From the NCBI RefSeq assembly GCF_004798585.1, contig NZ_PPXQ01000007.1:186001-250000 (forward strand): a stretch of DNA of 64,000 nt, written 5' to 3'. The translations under genes and the position numbers were made by a program. The notes below the pieces were generated by a model. That model saw only the letters and a program-made list of their open reading frames with translations. It was not told the DNA's origin and did not search any database. Below, in pieces: positions 17,474 through 26,934 of this stretch. Origin of the DNA: Massilia sp. Mn16-1_5 (GTDB lineage: Bacteria; Pseudomonadota; Gammaproteobacteria; Burkholderiales; Burkholderiaceae_D). Each line of letters begins with the position of its first letter. The first letter of the stretch is position 1.

Positions 17474-18571
17474 ATGAAGATGCGCTCCCATCCGCGCTCC
17501 CGTCATTTTCTGCGCCTGGCCTGCTTCCTGGTCCTGGCTGCCGCCGCCTGGTTTGCGTACGTCCGCCTGCAGCTGCCTGCGCGGCCGCAAACGCCGGCGG
17601 CGCCGCTGCCGTATGCGGTACAGCAGGTCGAGTACGATAACGACAGCATCGGCCTGGAGGGCACGCTGACCGTGCCGCGCACGCCGGGCCGCCATCCGGC
17701 CGTGGTGCTGATTCCCGGTTCGGGCGAAGTGGACCGCGACGGTTCCCTGTTCGGCCACCGGTTCTATGCCGTGCTGGCCGACGACCTGACGCGGCGCGGC
17801 TTCGCCGTGCTGCGCAGCGACAAGCGCGGCATCGGCCGCTCGCGCGGCGAGTTCGCGCGCGCGACCAGCCTGGATTTCGCGGCCGACGTCCAGGCCGGCC
17901 TGGCCTTCCTGCGCACCCGCCCGGACATCGATCCCGAGCGTATCGGGCTGATCGGCCACAGCGAAGGAGGACTGGTCGGCAGCATCGTCGCGGCCAAGGC
18001 GCCGGGCATCGCCTTTCTCGTGCTGATGGCGGGGAATGGCGTGCCGGCCGACCAGATGCTGCTGGCGCGCACCCGCCGCCAGCTGGCGCAGGAGCCTGCT
18101 GCGCGCCTGGAGCGCGAACTGGCCTTGCAGAAGGCGGTGTTCGCGGCAGCGACGGCGCCGGGCAGCGAGGCCGAGCGTGCGGCCAAGGTGCGCACGCTCT
18201 ACCGCGCCGCCGCCAGCCGGTACGGCCGCCCCTACTCGGAGGACGAAGTCGCGCCTTTCCTGACGCCCTGGATGCATACGCTCCTGAAGATCGATCCCCA
18301 GTTCCTGCTGCGCCAGGCTGCCTGTCCGGTACTGGCCCTGGTCGGTGACAAGGACGAGGTCGTGACGGCGGGCGACAACATCCCGGCCCTGCGCCAGGCG
18401 CTGGCCGCCAACCCGCGCGCGCGGGTAGAGCGCCTGCCTGGCCTGAACCACTTCTTCCAGACGGCGCGCACCGGTGCGCTGTCCGAAGTGGCCGGGATCG
18501 AAGAGACGATGTCGCCGCGCGCGCTGGCGCTGATCGGCGACTGGGCCGAACAACAGGCGCAACAGCTCTAG
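17474..18571 (+). CDS. alpha/beta hydrolase, membrane-anchored or exported
   Basis: A 365-residue serine hydrolase. An N-terminal basic segment and one hydrophobic helix (LACFLVLAAAAWFAYV) suggest a signal anchor. The fold shows AVVLIPGSGEVDRDG (oxyanion region), the nucleophile elbow GHSEGG with Ser163, and the catalytic acid/His candidates in LVGDKDEVV and GLNHFFQ. The architecture matches the YqhI/BAAT-like peptidase group often annotated as alpha/beta fold hydrolase. The substrate is unknown. Its stop overlaps that of the convergent CAP-domain gene by 4 bp. Confidence 0.85.
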   Translation: MKMRSHPRSRHFLRLACFLVLAAAAWFAYVRLQLPARPQTPAAPLPYAVQQVEYDNDSIGLEGTLTVPRTPGRHPAVVLIPGSGEVDRDGSLFGHRFYAVLADDLTRRGFAVLRSDKRGIGRSRGEFARATSLDFAADVQAGLAFLRTRPDIDPERIGLIGHSEGGLVGSIVAAKAPGIAFLVLMAGNGVPADQMLLARTRRQLAQEPAARLERELALQKAVFAAATAPGSEAERAAKVRTLYRAAASRYGRPYSEDEVAPFLTPWMHTLLKIDPQFLLRQAACPVLALVGDKDEVVTAGDNIPALRQALAANPRARVERLPGLNHFFQTARTGALSEVAGIEETMSPRALALIGDWAEQQAQQL

Positions 18572-19419
18572 CGTCTTGTCCCGAACACCTGTGTCCAGTA
18601 GACGAAGCCGGGCAATTTCGCGCGGCTGATGTCGTAGCCCGCGCCCATCTCGGTAAACAGGGGATTCATCAGGTTGGCGCAGTGGCCGGGACTTTCGATC
18701 CAGCCGGCCACCGCTTCGGCCGCGGAGGTCTGTCCCGCCGCGATGTTTTCCCCGACCAGGCGCCAGCTGTAGCCGGAGCGGGTGGCGCGCGAAGCGACCA
18801 TGCTGCCGTCCGATCCCTGGTGTCCGAAGTGGCGGCGCGCCGCCATGTCGCGGCTGTGCGCCAGCGCCGCCGCGGCCAGCGCATCGTTCCACGCGACCGC
18901 CGGCGCCGCGCCAAAGGCGCGCTCGCCGCAGTTGCGCGGCACGGCGCGCGCGGCATTTACCGCGTCCAGGATCTCGCGGCCCACCTCGCTTTGCTCCGGC
19001 AGTGTGAGCGGCAGCAGTGGCCGTGCCAGCACGATGGTCCATTCGTCGCCCTCGCGCGTGGCGCCGATATCGCGGTACTCGGGATTGAGCAGCACCCGGC
19101 AGTAGGGCTGGCGGATCAGTTCAATGACGCCGGCCTCATCCTGCGCGCCGCGCGCCGAAATGACTTCGACCTGGGCCGCGTTGTAGCCGGCGCGCTCGAC
19201 CGCGTATTCTGGAAAGGTGCCGGCGCCGATGCGTACGCGCGCCAGCCGCGGGTCGCTCTTCAGGGCCGGCGCCGGCGCCGGCCGGGCACCGCCACAGGCG
19301 CCGGGAGCGGCGCGCATGGCATTGACCAGCGCGACCAGGCGCGCGTCGTTCTGCGCCTGCGCGCTGCCGGCAAGGAGCGCGGCAGCGGCGAGGAAGGGTT
19401 TGAACGCGCAGTAGCGCAT
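18568..19419 (-). CDS. CAP (SCP/PR-1) domain protein with a degenerate N-terminal CAP half
   Basis: A 283-residue secreted protein (signal peptide ends GSAQAQ). The C-terminal CAP domain (about 145-283) is well formed: EILDAVNAARAVPRNCGERAF, SRDMAARRHFGHQGSDGSMVASRATRSGY, GENIAAGQTSAAEAVAGWIESPGHCANLMNP, and YWTQVFG at the end. The first 130 residues begin with the same VALVNAMRAAPGACGG entry helix and end in DEWTIVLARP, so they look like a diverged CAP copy without the catalytic-like His/Glu. CAP proteins in bacteria are secreted and of mostly unknown function. The 3' end overlaps the convergent hydrolase. Confidence 0.87.
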   Translation of the reverse strand: MRYCAFKPFLAAAALLAGSAQAQNDARLVALVNAMRAAPGACGGARPAPAPALKSDPRLARVRIGAGTFPEYAVERAGYNAAQVEVISARGAQDEAGVIELIRQPYCRVLLNPEYRDIGATREGDEWTIVLARPLLPLTLPEQSEVGREILDAVNAARAVPRNCGERAFGAAPAVAWNDALAAAALAHSRDMAARRHFGHQGSDGSMVASRATRSGYSWRLVGENIAAGQTSAAEAVAGWIESPGHCANLMNPLFTEMGAGYDISRAKLPGFVYWTQVFGTRR

Positions 19420-19439
19420 GGCGAAGGCCGCCGCCGAGG

Positions 19440-19838
19440 TCAGCGGCGGCAGGAGAGGCGCAGGGAGTCGCCCTGGCGCGCGACTACTCTCAGCGGCTCG
19501 CTACCGTCGCAACGGTAAACGATCTGCAGGCGCTTCACCTTGCCGGGAGCGGAATCACCGCATAGCCGGTCATTGGCGACGACGACACCACGATTGCGTT
19601 CAACCTGGTCACGCACGGACCGGCGCGCGTTACAGACGGAGCCGCGCACGCCGTAATTGGCTTCCACGATGTGCAGGCCGCCCCTGCCCGGGCCCGGGCC
19701 ACGCCCGTCGAGGGCCGCGGCATAGCCGTCCTCGTAACCACGGCGATAATCGGCGCTCTGGGCAAAAACGGACGTGGAGGCGGCAGTCAAGGCCAGGACG
19801 GCGGCGATGCGCATGATGTGTTGTTTATGAATGTTCAT
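19440..19838 (-). CDS. small secreted protein of unknown function
   Basis: A 132-residue protein with a signal peptide (IAAVLALTAASTSVFAQ). The mature part has a YRRGYEDGYAAALDGR helix, a short Gly/Pro-rich linker, and a 75-residue domain with three Cys (SVCNARRSVRDQV, DRLCGD, RLSCRR). The start at 19838 is chosen for AAAGGAG upstream; a second Met six codons earlier is possible. I do not recognise the domain. It is located 20 bp upstream of the CAP gene on the same strand, so the two may be cotranscribed. Confidence 0.72.
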   Translation of the reverse strand: MNIHKQHIMRIAAVLALTAASTSVFAQSADYRRGYEDGYAAALDGRGPGPGRGGLHIVEANYGVRGSVCNARRSVRDQVERNRGVVVANDRLCGDSAPGKVKRLQIVYRCDGSEPLRVVARQGDSLRLSCRR

Positions 19839-20006
19839 GGGTTCTCCTTTACTCAACCGGTTCTCAGCTTATTCCGAACACTCGGACTGCTCTGTTCGTA
19901 TGACCACAGTGTGTCAGCGAAACCCGGAAAAATCTGCCGCCTGACTGTAAGTAGGGTTTCAATCTGTAAGCAGGGGAGGAGACGTGGCGCAGCTTGTGCG
20001 GGGATT

Positions 20007-20996
20007 TCAGCCCTGGCTCCGGCTTTTGGCGGTGCCGGGCTTGCCGAGCGCATCATGCGGTGCCTTGCTCAGTGCGCCATCGGCTGACAGCATCGGCGAG
20101 ATGTCCGGATCGCGCGCGAAGGCTTCCGCGAAAAACGAGACGAAGTGGCTGATCTTCAGCGAAGGCCGGCGCGCCGGCTGGAAGACGACGTTCAGCGGCA
20201 GCGGCGGCAGCCGGTACCGCGTCAGAATCGGTTTTACGCGCCCCGCGCGGATGTCGTCGCCGTAGACCCACTGCGGCGTGTAGCAGATGCCGAGACCTTC
20301 GACCACGGCCTGGCGGATCGCTTCCGAACTGTTCGACTGCAGATGGCCGTTGACGCGCACCGAGTGCTGCTGCCCGTCCTCGTCCTGGAAGCTCCATTCG
20401 TTCATCGTCGCCAGGCCCGTGTAGACGATGCATTGATGTTCGCGCAGCTCGCGCGGATGCTGCGGCTCGCCGTGGCGTTCCAGGTAGGCAGGGGAGGCCA
20501 GCGCGGCGCGGTGCGCGGTGCCGATGCGGCGCGCGATCAGGCGGCTGTCCTTCAATTCGCCGACGCGGAAGGCGACGTCGATCCCGCCCACGACCAGGTC
20601 GACGAAGCCGTCGTCGAGCTGCAGGTCGATCTTCAGCTGCGGGTAGCGCTCGAAAAAGGCGGGCAGGCGCGGCACGATGTGCAGGCGCCCGAAGGAGACC
20701 GGCGCCGCCACCCGCAGCACGCCGGCGATGTCGTTCTCGGTGCGCTGGATCTCGACCCGCGCTTCTTCCAGCGTGTCGAGCACCTGGCGGCAGCGCTCGT
20801 AGTAGCGCTTGCCCGCTTCGGTGAGCGCGTGGCTGCGCGTCGAGCGCACCAGCAGCTTGGCGCCGAGCAGGCTTTCCAGGGCCTGGATCTGCTTGCTGAT
20901 GCTTGACTGGGTCGCGCGTTCCTCGCGTGCGACGGCCGAGAAGTTGCCGGTCTCGACGACCCGGACAAAGATTTCCATCAAGCGCAGCCGGTCCAT
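20007..20996 (-). CDS. LysR-family regulator, probable control of the ene reductase
   Basis: A 329-residue LysR-type regulator. The start at 20996 gives MDRLRLMEIFVRVVETGNFSAVAREERATQSSISKQIQALE, the winged-helix DNA-binding domain. The effector domain (about 90-295) has the usual VLRVAAPVSFGRLHIVPRLPAFFERYP and GLGICYTPQWVYGDDIRAGRV. It belongs to the CrgA/DsdC-like group often found divergent from oxidoreductases. The gene is divergent from nemA and a perfect inverted repeat sits 12 bp upstream of its start, so autoregulation and control of nemA are likely (inference). Confidence 0.9.
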   Translation of the reverse strand: MDRLRLMEIFVRVVETGNFSAVAREERATQSSISKQIQALESLLGAKLLVRSTRSHALTEAGKRYYERCRQVLDTLEEARVEIQRTENDIAGVLRVAAPVSFGRLHIVPRLPAFFERYPQLKIDLQLDDGFVDLVVGGIDVAFRVGELKDSRLIARRIGTAHRAALASPAYLERHGEPQHPRELREHQCIVYTGLATMNEWSFQDEDGQQHSVRVNGHLQSNSSEAIRQAVVEGLGICYTPQWVYGDDIRAGRVKPILTRYRLPPLPLNVVFQPARRPSLKISHFVSFFAEAFARDPDISPMLSADGALSKAPHDALGKPGTAKSRSQG

Positions 20997-21007
20997 TTTA
21001 TACCTCC

Positions 21008-21030
21008 ATCTATTCCTGGTTGGAATAGAT
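21008..21030. promoter_or_regulatory. LysR operator between lysR and nemA
   Basis: A perfect inverted repeat ATCTATTCC-TGGTT-GGAATAGAT (9-5-9) containing the T-N11-A core expected for LysR regulators. It sits 12 bp from the regulator start and 133 bp from the ene-reductase start, in an otherwise AT-rich divergent gap. Confidence 0.7.
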
Positions 21031-21162
21031 ATTATCATTCGTGCGGTCTACCCACGCGTGAGCGGAATACGCATACTGTCTATTGTCGTGACCGCCGGTG
21101 CTTCCTCCCGACAGTGCAGCAACCGGCGGTCCAGTTATTCCAACATTCAGCAAGGACCGAAC

Positions 21163-22254
21163 ATGACGCAGAAACTGTTTCAGCCTACCCGTATCGGCGA
21201 CATCGACGTTGCCAACCGTGTCGTGATGGCGCCGCTGACCCGCAGCCGTGCCGACGAGGCCGCCGGCGACGTGCCGGGCAGCCCGATGAACATCGAGTAC
21301 TACCGCCAGCGCAGCAACGCCGGCCTGATCATCAGCGAAGGCACGCAAGTTTCGCCGGTGGGCAAGGGCTACATGGCTACCCCGGGCATCTATTCGGATG
21401 CGCAAGTCGAAGGCTGGAAGCCGATCACCCAGGCCGTTCACGATGCCGGCTCGAAGATCGTGGCCCAGATCTGGCACGTCGGCCGCGTGACCCACCCGAA
21501 CCTGACTGGCGGCGTGCAGCCGATCGCGCCTTCGGCCGTGACGCCGAAAGTGGTCGCTTACACCCATGAAGGCAAGGTCGAGGCGCCGGAACCGCGCGCC
21601 CTGGCGCTGGACGAGATCAAGGACATCGTCGAGGAATACCGCCGCGGCGCCGCCAACGCGATCCGCGCCGGTTTCGACGGCATCGAACTGCACGGCGCCA
21701 ACGGCTACCTGATCGACCAGTTCCTGCGCGACGGCGCCAACAAGCGCACCGACGAATATGGCGGCTCGATCGAAAACCGCGCCCGTTTCGCGCTGGAAGT
21801 CGTGGATGCCGTGGTCGCCGAGATCGGCGCCGGCCGCGTCGGCATCCGCCTCTCTCCGGTGACGCCGGCCAACGACTTGGCCGACAGCAACCCGCAAGCC
21901 GTCTTCGCTTACCTGATCGAGGAACTGAACAAGCGCAATATCGCCTTCATTCACTTCATCGAAGGCGCCACCGGCGGCCCACGCGATATTCCCGGCTTCG
22001 ATTTCGCCTGGGCCCGTAAAGCCTTCAAGGGCACGTATATCGCGAACAACGGCTATACCCGCGAGATGGCGATCGATGCGGTGGAATCGGGCGCGGCGGA
22101 TGCGGTGGCCTTTGGCCGGGCGTACATCGCCAACCCGGACCTGGTGCAGCGCCTGAAACTGAATGCGCCGCTGAATACGCCGAATCCGCAGACCTTCTAT
22201 GTGCCGGGCGAAGCGGGGTATATCGATTATCCGACGCTGGAGCAGGCAGCCTGA
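21163..22254 (+). CDS. nemA: old yellow enzyme family ene reductase (NemA-like)
   Basis: A 363-residue FMN-dependent alkene/xenobiotic reductase. The N-terminus has LFQPTRIGDIDVANRVVMAPLTRSRAD, typical of NemA/PETN reductases. AQIWHVGRVTHP carries the Trp/His pair region, and GFDGIELHGANGYLIDQFLRDGANKRTDEYGGSIENRARF is the substrate/FMN block. The C-terminus has IANNGYT and DAVAFGRAYIANPDL for FMN phosphate binding. It is divergent from the LysR regulator with an operator between; NemA-type genes are usually induced by electrophiles. A strong terminator follows. Confidence 0.93.
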   Translation: MTQKLFQPTRIGDIDVANRVVMAPLTRSRADEAAGDVPGSPMNIEYYRQRSNAGLIISEGTQVSPVGKGYMATPGIYSDAQVEGWKPITQAVHDAGSKIVAQIWHVGRVTHPNLTGGVQPIAPSAVTPKVVAYTHEGKVEAPEPRALALDEIKDIVEEYRRGAANAIRAGFDGIELHGANGYLIDQFLRDGANKRTDEYGGSIENRARFALEVVDAVVAEIGAGRVGIRLSPVTPANDLADSNPQAVFAYLIEELNKRNIAFIHFIEGATGGPRDIPGFDFAWARKAFKGTYIANNGYTREMAIDAVESGAADAVAFGRAYIANPDLVQRLKLNAPLNTPNPQTFYVPGEAGYIDYPTLEQAA

Positions 22255-22275
22255 ATGCCTGAACGGTAGCAAAGC

Positions 22276-22308
22276 AAACGCCAACCCTCGGGTTGGCGTT
22301 TTTATTTT
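22276..22308 (+). terminator. rho-independent terminator of nemA
   Basis: The stem AAACGCCAACCC / GGGTTGGCGTTT is followed by TTTATTTT, 22 bp after the stop. The same stem sequence reappears at 31574. Confidence 0.88.
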
Positions 22309-22389
22309 CAACAACGTGTCGATTTCGGGCATCATCGTTCGTCGTCAGGATGCATCACCTATCCATTCCACCTTAGAGACGAGGACCGC

Positions 22390-22788
22390 ATGAACAAGCA
22401 AGTCATCTTCAATCTTCCAGTCAAAGACCTGGAAAAATCCAAAGCCTTCTTTGCCGCGCTCGGCTTCGGTTTCAATCCCGATTTCAGCAACGAGCAGGCA
22501 GCGTGCATCGTCGTGCTGGAAGACAGTATCTATGCCATGCTGACGACCGAGCCCTTCTTCAAGTCCCTGATCAACAAGCCCGTCGTCCAGGCGAAAGAGG
22601 CCAACGAGGTCGTCATCTGCCTGAGCTGCGAAAGCCGGGAAGAAGTCGACAGCCTGATCGCCAAGGCCGTCGCCGCCGGCGCCCGCATTCCGCATCCGCC
22701 GGAAGACCACGGCTTCATGTACGACCAGGGTTTCGAGGATCTGGACGGGCATCTGTGGAATCTGGTCTGGATGGCGCCCAAGGGATAA
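22390..22788 (+). CDS. VOC family (glyoxalase-like) protein
   Basis: A 132-residue single-chain vicinal-oxygen-chelate protein. It opens with the beta-alpha-beta block VIFNLPVKDLEKSKAFFAALGFGFNPDFS and ends with DHGFMYDQGFEDLDGHLWNLVWM, the second metal-site half with Glu and His candidates (the GHLW motif). The length and pattern match the glyoxalase/bleomycin-resistance-like group closest to lactoylglutathione-lyase-like proteins. The reaction is unknown. It is monocistronic between the nemA terminator and the Rhs locus. Confidence 0.88.
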   Translation: MNKQVIFNLPVKDLEKSKAFFAALGFGFNPDFSNEQAACIVVLEDSIYAMLTTEPFFKSLINKPVVQAKEANEVVICLSCESREEVDSLIAKAVAAGARIPHPPEDHGFMYDQGFEDLDGHLWNLVWMAPKG

Positions 22789-22961
22789 TTTGCTTACAGG
22801 CTGGCGAGAGCCAGCTCGGTCAATTGCATCATCAGGGCAGCTAACGATTAGTGAAGCAAATGTCCCAACCAAAATGAAACTTTTCTTCTCGCGGTAGACA
22901 GTGTGACAATTGGATAGATTTTTTCCTGTCGGAAATCGATATAGTGTATGCATTGCCCCGC

Positions 22962-22975
22962 GAGAGGCGCCTCTC
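22962..22975. repeat. 14-bp perfect palindrome before the Rhs start
   Basis: GAGAGGCGCCTCTC is self-complementary and ends 14 bp before the ATG of the Rhs shell gene, where a ribosome site would be expected. It could be an operator or a hairpin in the leader. Confidence 0.45.
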
Positions 22976-22989
22976 TATAAGCGATTCCC

Positions 22990-25900
22990 ATGCACAATTC
23001 CGTTGCTCCATCGTTTGTAAGTTCTGCCCGTCCTCCTCTCCTCAAACTACTCATTGTCTCTGTCTGTGCAAGTCCGCTTTGCTATGCGGACACCATGTAC
23101 ACCGATCTAAACAAGCTTTTTAAGTCATCGAGGCAGGTAACAACCTTAGGCCCTTCCTTGTTCGGGGATAAGGTCAGCCTTTACACAGGGGCGCTCGAGT
23201 TTGTCCAGACCGACGTTAGTCTTCCGGGGAATAGTCGCCTGCCGGTTTCTGTCGGACGTCGTCTGATTGCTGGCCAAGATTCGAAAAACGGATTGTTTGG
23301 GGCCTGGGATCTTGAAATTCCTCACCTGCACGGTGTTTATTCAAAATTCCGGGGTTGGGTTCCTGCGTCCAGGGATGTCAATGAGCGCTGTTCGAATTTC
23401 AGTGAACCAGCGTATGAAAGCGGCAGTTACGGTTCGCTGTCTGGATGGAACGGTACTGAATTCTGGCAGGGCAGTTTTTTGTATGTCCCAGGTATCGGTG
23501 ACCAGGAGCTGTTGAGGCGCTCGCCCACCAACACCATTGCTCCGCTTGGCAATAGTTATCCCATCGTTACCCGCAACAATTGGCAAATCCGTTGCCTTGC
23601 CTCGATGGATCCACGTAACGGAGAAACAGGACAAGCTTTTGTTGCGGTTTCCCCGGACGGCACTGAATATCAATTCGACTGGATGGTCAGCCGAGATTTG
23701 CCGAATCTCACGAAAGCAAGCGCGGCCCCTGAGCTCAGCTTGAGGGAATCCACTTCGAGCTCCTTGTCGGTGAGTCGCATTGGCGGAGACGACGTGACGC
23801 CGATGGCGATCGGTGGTAACGCACTGGCAAGAAAGGAAGTATGGATCCTTCCAACGAAGATAACTGATCGCTTCGGTAACTCGGTCACCTACACATATGA
23901 CACCGTCAATAAATGGCAGTTACAACGCATTGTCAGTAATGATGAAAGCGGGACGCCACGTCAGATCACCTTTAGCTATCTGACACCTGGATCGACAACA
24001 TCTCGACTCGTTAGCTCGGTGTCGGACGGAACCCGCACTTGGACCTATCGCTATGGCGGTTCGGATGGGCGCGGACCACTTACGACCGTCACCATGCCAG
24101 ATAACTCGACCTGGCAGTTGGCCGAGCTCGAAAAGCTGGCCACCGGCATCGATTACCTTGGCGACGGTAATTGTGAAGAGCCGGGGATGGTCAATCGCTT
24201 CACGCTAACGGGCACGGCGACCCACCCTTCTGGCGCGCGTGGCGAATTCGTTCTGAATCCAGTCAGGCATGCACGGGTCGGTGTGCCACGGGATTGTCGT
24301 GAATATCTCGATCCCTATGCGGCAGTACCTTATCAGCCGAACCAATTCGATACCTTCGCATTGACAAAGAAGACCATTACCGGCCCGGGATTGCCTGCGA
24401 TGGAATGGGTTACGACCTATCCCGCTCCCGCGCCAGGCTGGGCTCCATGGAACGGGCAGAATGGATCCAAGCAGGTAGAGGTACGTGGTCCGGATGGCCA
24501 CGTTACGCGGCATATTTTTGGCACCGTCTTCATGCAAGACGAAGGGCAAGTACAGGCGGTCGAGCATATCGATGCCATTCAGGGACTGCTTCGGCGAACG
24601 TCCACCCAGTACACACAGCCCGTTTCGCCACGTGGCACGAGCGACCAGCGGCGCGGTGACGGCGAGATGGCGGCGAGGGTGTATGAAGTCAACCGCCGTG
24701 AGATCGCTCAGCAGTCAACCACGTTCCTGTGGCAAGCGACTGCCTTCAATGCTTATGCCCAGCCTACGACAGTCGTGAAGTCAAGCAGCCAGGGTACATC
24801 CCGCACCGAAGTGACCACCTACGACAACAACCTGTCGAGATGGGTACTTGGGCAGATTGCGACAGTGACGGAAACGAGTACGACGCCAGGCACGGAGATC
24901 GTGCGCAATGGCTACAACGGCGCGACAGCCAACCTCGAATCCATCTCTCGCTTCACCTTGCCGGAGAAAACTTTCACCTATCACGCTGACGGAAATGTCG
25001 CCGGTGAAAAAGATGGCCGCGGCTATGAAACGACATATACCAACTACCGCCGCGGCATTCCTCAGAATGTTTCTTTCGCCGACGGCAAAACGACCAGTGC
25101 TTCAATTAACAATCTGGGCGGGATCGACTGGACCGTCGATCCGACGGGCGCGAGAACCGATTTCGGCTACGACGCCATGGGCCGCTTTGCGTCCATCTCC
25201 TATCCGGGCGGCGACCCCGTCACCTGGAAGCCAACGACCCTGGTCTTCGAGCAAGTCTGGATGCCTGAATTCGATCTGCCTGCTGGCCATTGGCGCCAAA
25301 CCGTCACAACTGGCGCCGGCATCGAAGCCAATTATTTCGATGCCTTCTGGCGGCCAGTCTATTCGGTACGCTGGGACAACGATAACCGGCCCGCAACCGA
25401 GCGGCTCGTCATGCACCAGTACGACGCCGACGGTAGAAGCACCTTCGATTCGTATTCGGTTCGCTCGTACGGCGGGACTCCCCAGGGCGTACGCCGCGGC
25501 TACGATGCGCTCGGCCGCCTGGTCTTTACCGAAACCGACAGCGAGCTCGGCCTGCTTCGTTCGACCGTCTGGTATGACCCCGCTGTATTCCGCAAGACCC
25601 AGACGGATGCATTGACTCATTCGACCACGTATGAATTCCAGGCCTTCGACCAGCCATCGGAAGACGCCGTCACCCGGATCACGGCGCCCGAAGGCGTCCT
25701 GGTCACGATTGGACGGGATTTGTTCGACAAGCCCTTGTCGATTACGCGCAGCGGCGCAGGAAAGAGCCTCACACGCAGCTATCAATATGACCGTTACCAA
25801 AGACTGACGAAGACGGCCGAGCCGGAAACTGGGGCGACGCTCCAGGGCTACGATGCCGCGAACAATGTGGTCTGCCGCGCATCGGGCCTGTCGCTTGCTG

Positions 25901-26934
25901 CGGCCATTGCGTGCGATGACGCAGCAGTGCCATTGGCGAAACGGACGACATTTGGCTACGACGAACGCAACCGCCTGAAGAGCACTACGTATGGCGACGG
26001 CAGTCCCGCCATTACCCGTACGTATACGGCCGATGGGCTGCCGGACACCATCTCGTCCGGCGGGTCGGTCTGGACCTATGCATATAACAAGCGGCGCCTG
26101 AATACCGGCGAGACGCTGGCGTATGGCGGAAACACGTATCGCATAGGCCGCAGCTACGATGCCAACGGTTCGCTTGCGCAGCTCGCGTACCCATTCGACC
26201 TGACGCTCAACTACAACCCGAATGCGCTCGGCGAAGCGCGCCGGATCGGCGGCTACGCCACCGATATCCAATACCATCCCAACGGTGCAGTGGCGGGTTT
26301 CGTCTATGCGAACGGCATTCGCCGCGAGCTGCAGCAGTATTCACGCGGCCTGCCCAAACAGGCGATCGATACGGGCGTACTGAACGAGTTCTATGTGTAC
26401 GACGCCAATGGCAACGTCACGCAAATCGACGATCGCCAGCAGCAGCTCGCAAGCCGCACGATGACGTACGACGACCTGGACCGCTTGCGCAACGTGTCGG
26501 CACCAAGCCTGTGGGGCACGGCCGTCTATACCTACGATGCGATCGATAACCTGGTCTCGACCTCGATCAGCGCAGGCGCCAATGCGCGTACGCTCACCCA
26601 CGCTTTCAATTCGACCACGAACCGCCTCGACAGTACTTCCGGCGGACCGGCCAATTTCAACTTCGCCTATGCCTACGACGACCAGGGCAATGTCACGCAG
26701 CGTGGCGCGCAGACCTACCGCTTCGACCAGGGGAACCGGCTGACCGCCGCCGATGGGCGGGCAAGCTATGCCTATGACGGGCTGGGTCACCGCGTCAGTA
26801 CCGTTGGCACCGACCAAGTCAACACCCTGCAGATCTATACGAAGGCGGGCCAGCTGCTGTATTCCGGTCCGCCCGATGGAAGCGGTACCAAGTACATCTA
26901 CCTGAACAACCACGTCATCGCGGAGCAGAAATGA
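22990..26934 (+). CDS. Rhs/YD-repeat shell protein, N-terminal part
   Basis: A 1314-residue exported Rhs protein. The signal peptide (LLKLLIVSVCASPLCYA) is followed by FGDKVSLYTGALEFVQTDVSLPG, the conserved entry domain of Sec-exported Rhs proteins. From about residue 640 many YD repeats follow (YDAMGRFASISYPGG, YDALGRLVFTETDS, YDRYQRLTKTAEPETG, YDERNRLKSTTYGDGS, YDGLGHRVSTVG). Rhs repeats build a hollow shell around a C-terminal toxin. The frame stops at YIYLNNHVIAEQK, exactly where an intact Rhs protein would continue into the core motif IHTDGLGSP, which is instead near residue 406 of the next gene. No PAAR or VgrG domain is seen, so this is not a T6SS type. The GC content is visibly lower than in neighbours. 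The start has no clear ribosome site. Confidence 0.88.
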   Translation: MHNSVAPSFVSSARPPLLKLLIVSVCASPLCYADTMYTDLNKLFKSSRQVTTLGPSLFGDKVSLYTGALEFVQTDVSLPGNSRLPVSVGRRLIAGQDSKNGLFGAWDLEIPHLHGVYSKFRGWVPASRDVNERCSNFSEPAYESGSYGSLSGWNGTEFWQGSFLYVPGIGDQELLRRSPTNTIAPLGNSYPIVTRNNWQIRCLASMDPRNGETGQAFVAVSPDGTEYQFDWMVSRDLPNLTKASAAPELSLRESTSSSLSVSRIGGDDVTPMAIGGNALARKEVWILPTKITDRFGNSVTYTYDTVNKWQLQRIVSNDESGTPRQITFSYLTPGSTTSRLVSSVSDGTRTWTYRYGGSDGRGPLTTVTMPDNSTWQLAELEKLATGIDYLGDGNCEEPGMVNRFTLTGTATHPSGARGEFVLNPVRHARVGVPRDCREYLDPYAAVPYQPNQFDTFALTKKTITGPGLPAMEWVTTYPAPAPGWAPWNGQNGSKQVEVRGPDGHVTRHIFGTVFMQDEGQVQAVEHIDAIQGLLRRTSTQYTQPVSPRGTSDQRRGDGEMAARVYEVNRREIAQQSTTFLWQATAFNAYAQPTTVVKSSSQGTSRTEVTTYDNNLSRWVLGQIATVTETSTTPGTEIVRNGYNGATANLESISRFTLPEKTFTYHADGNVAGEKDGRGYETTYTNYRRGIPQNVSFADGKTTSASINNLGGIDWTVDPTGARTDFGYDAMGRFASISYPGGDPVTWKPTTLVFEQVWMPEFDLPAGHWRQTVTTGAGIEANYFDAFWRPVYSVRWDNDNRPATERLVMHQYDADGRSTFDSYSVRSYGGTPQGVRRGYDALGRLVFTETDSELGLLRSTVWYDPAVFRKTQTDALTHSTTYEFQAFDQPSEDAVTRITAPEGVLVTIGRDLFDKPLSITRSGAGKSLTRSYQYDRYQRLTKTAEPETGATLQGYDAANNVVCRASGLSLAAAIACDDAAVPLAKRTTFGYDERNRLKSTTYGDGSPAITRTYTADGLPDTISSGGSVWTYAYNKRRLNTGETLAYGGNTYRIGRSYDANGSLAQLAYPFDLTLNYNPNALGEARRIGGYATDIQYHPNGAVAGFVYANGIRRELQQYSRGLPKQAIDTGVLNEFYVYDANGNVTQIDDRQQQLASRTMTYDDLDRLRNVSAPSLWGTAVYTYDAIDNLVSTSISAGANARTLTHAFNSTTNRLDSTSGGPANFNFAYAYDDQGNVTQRGAQTYRFDQGNRLTAADGRASYAYDGLGHRVSTVGTDQVNTLQIYTKAGQLLYSGPPDGSGTKYIYLNNHVIAEQK

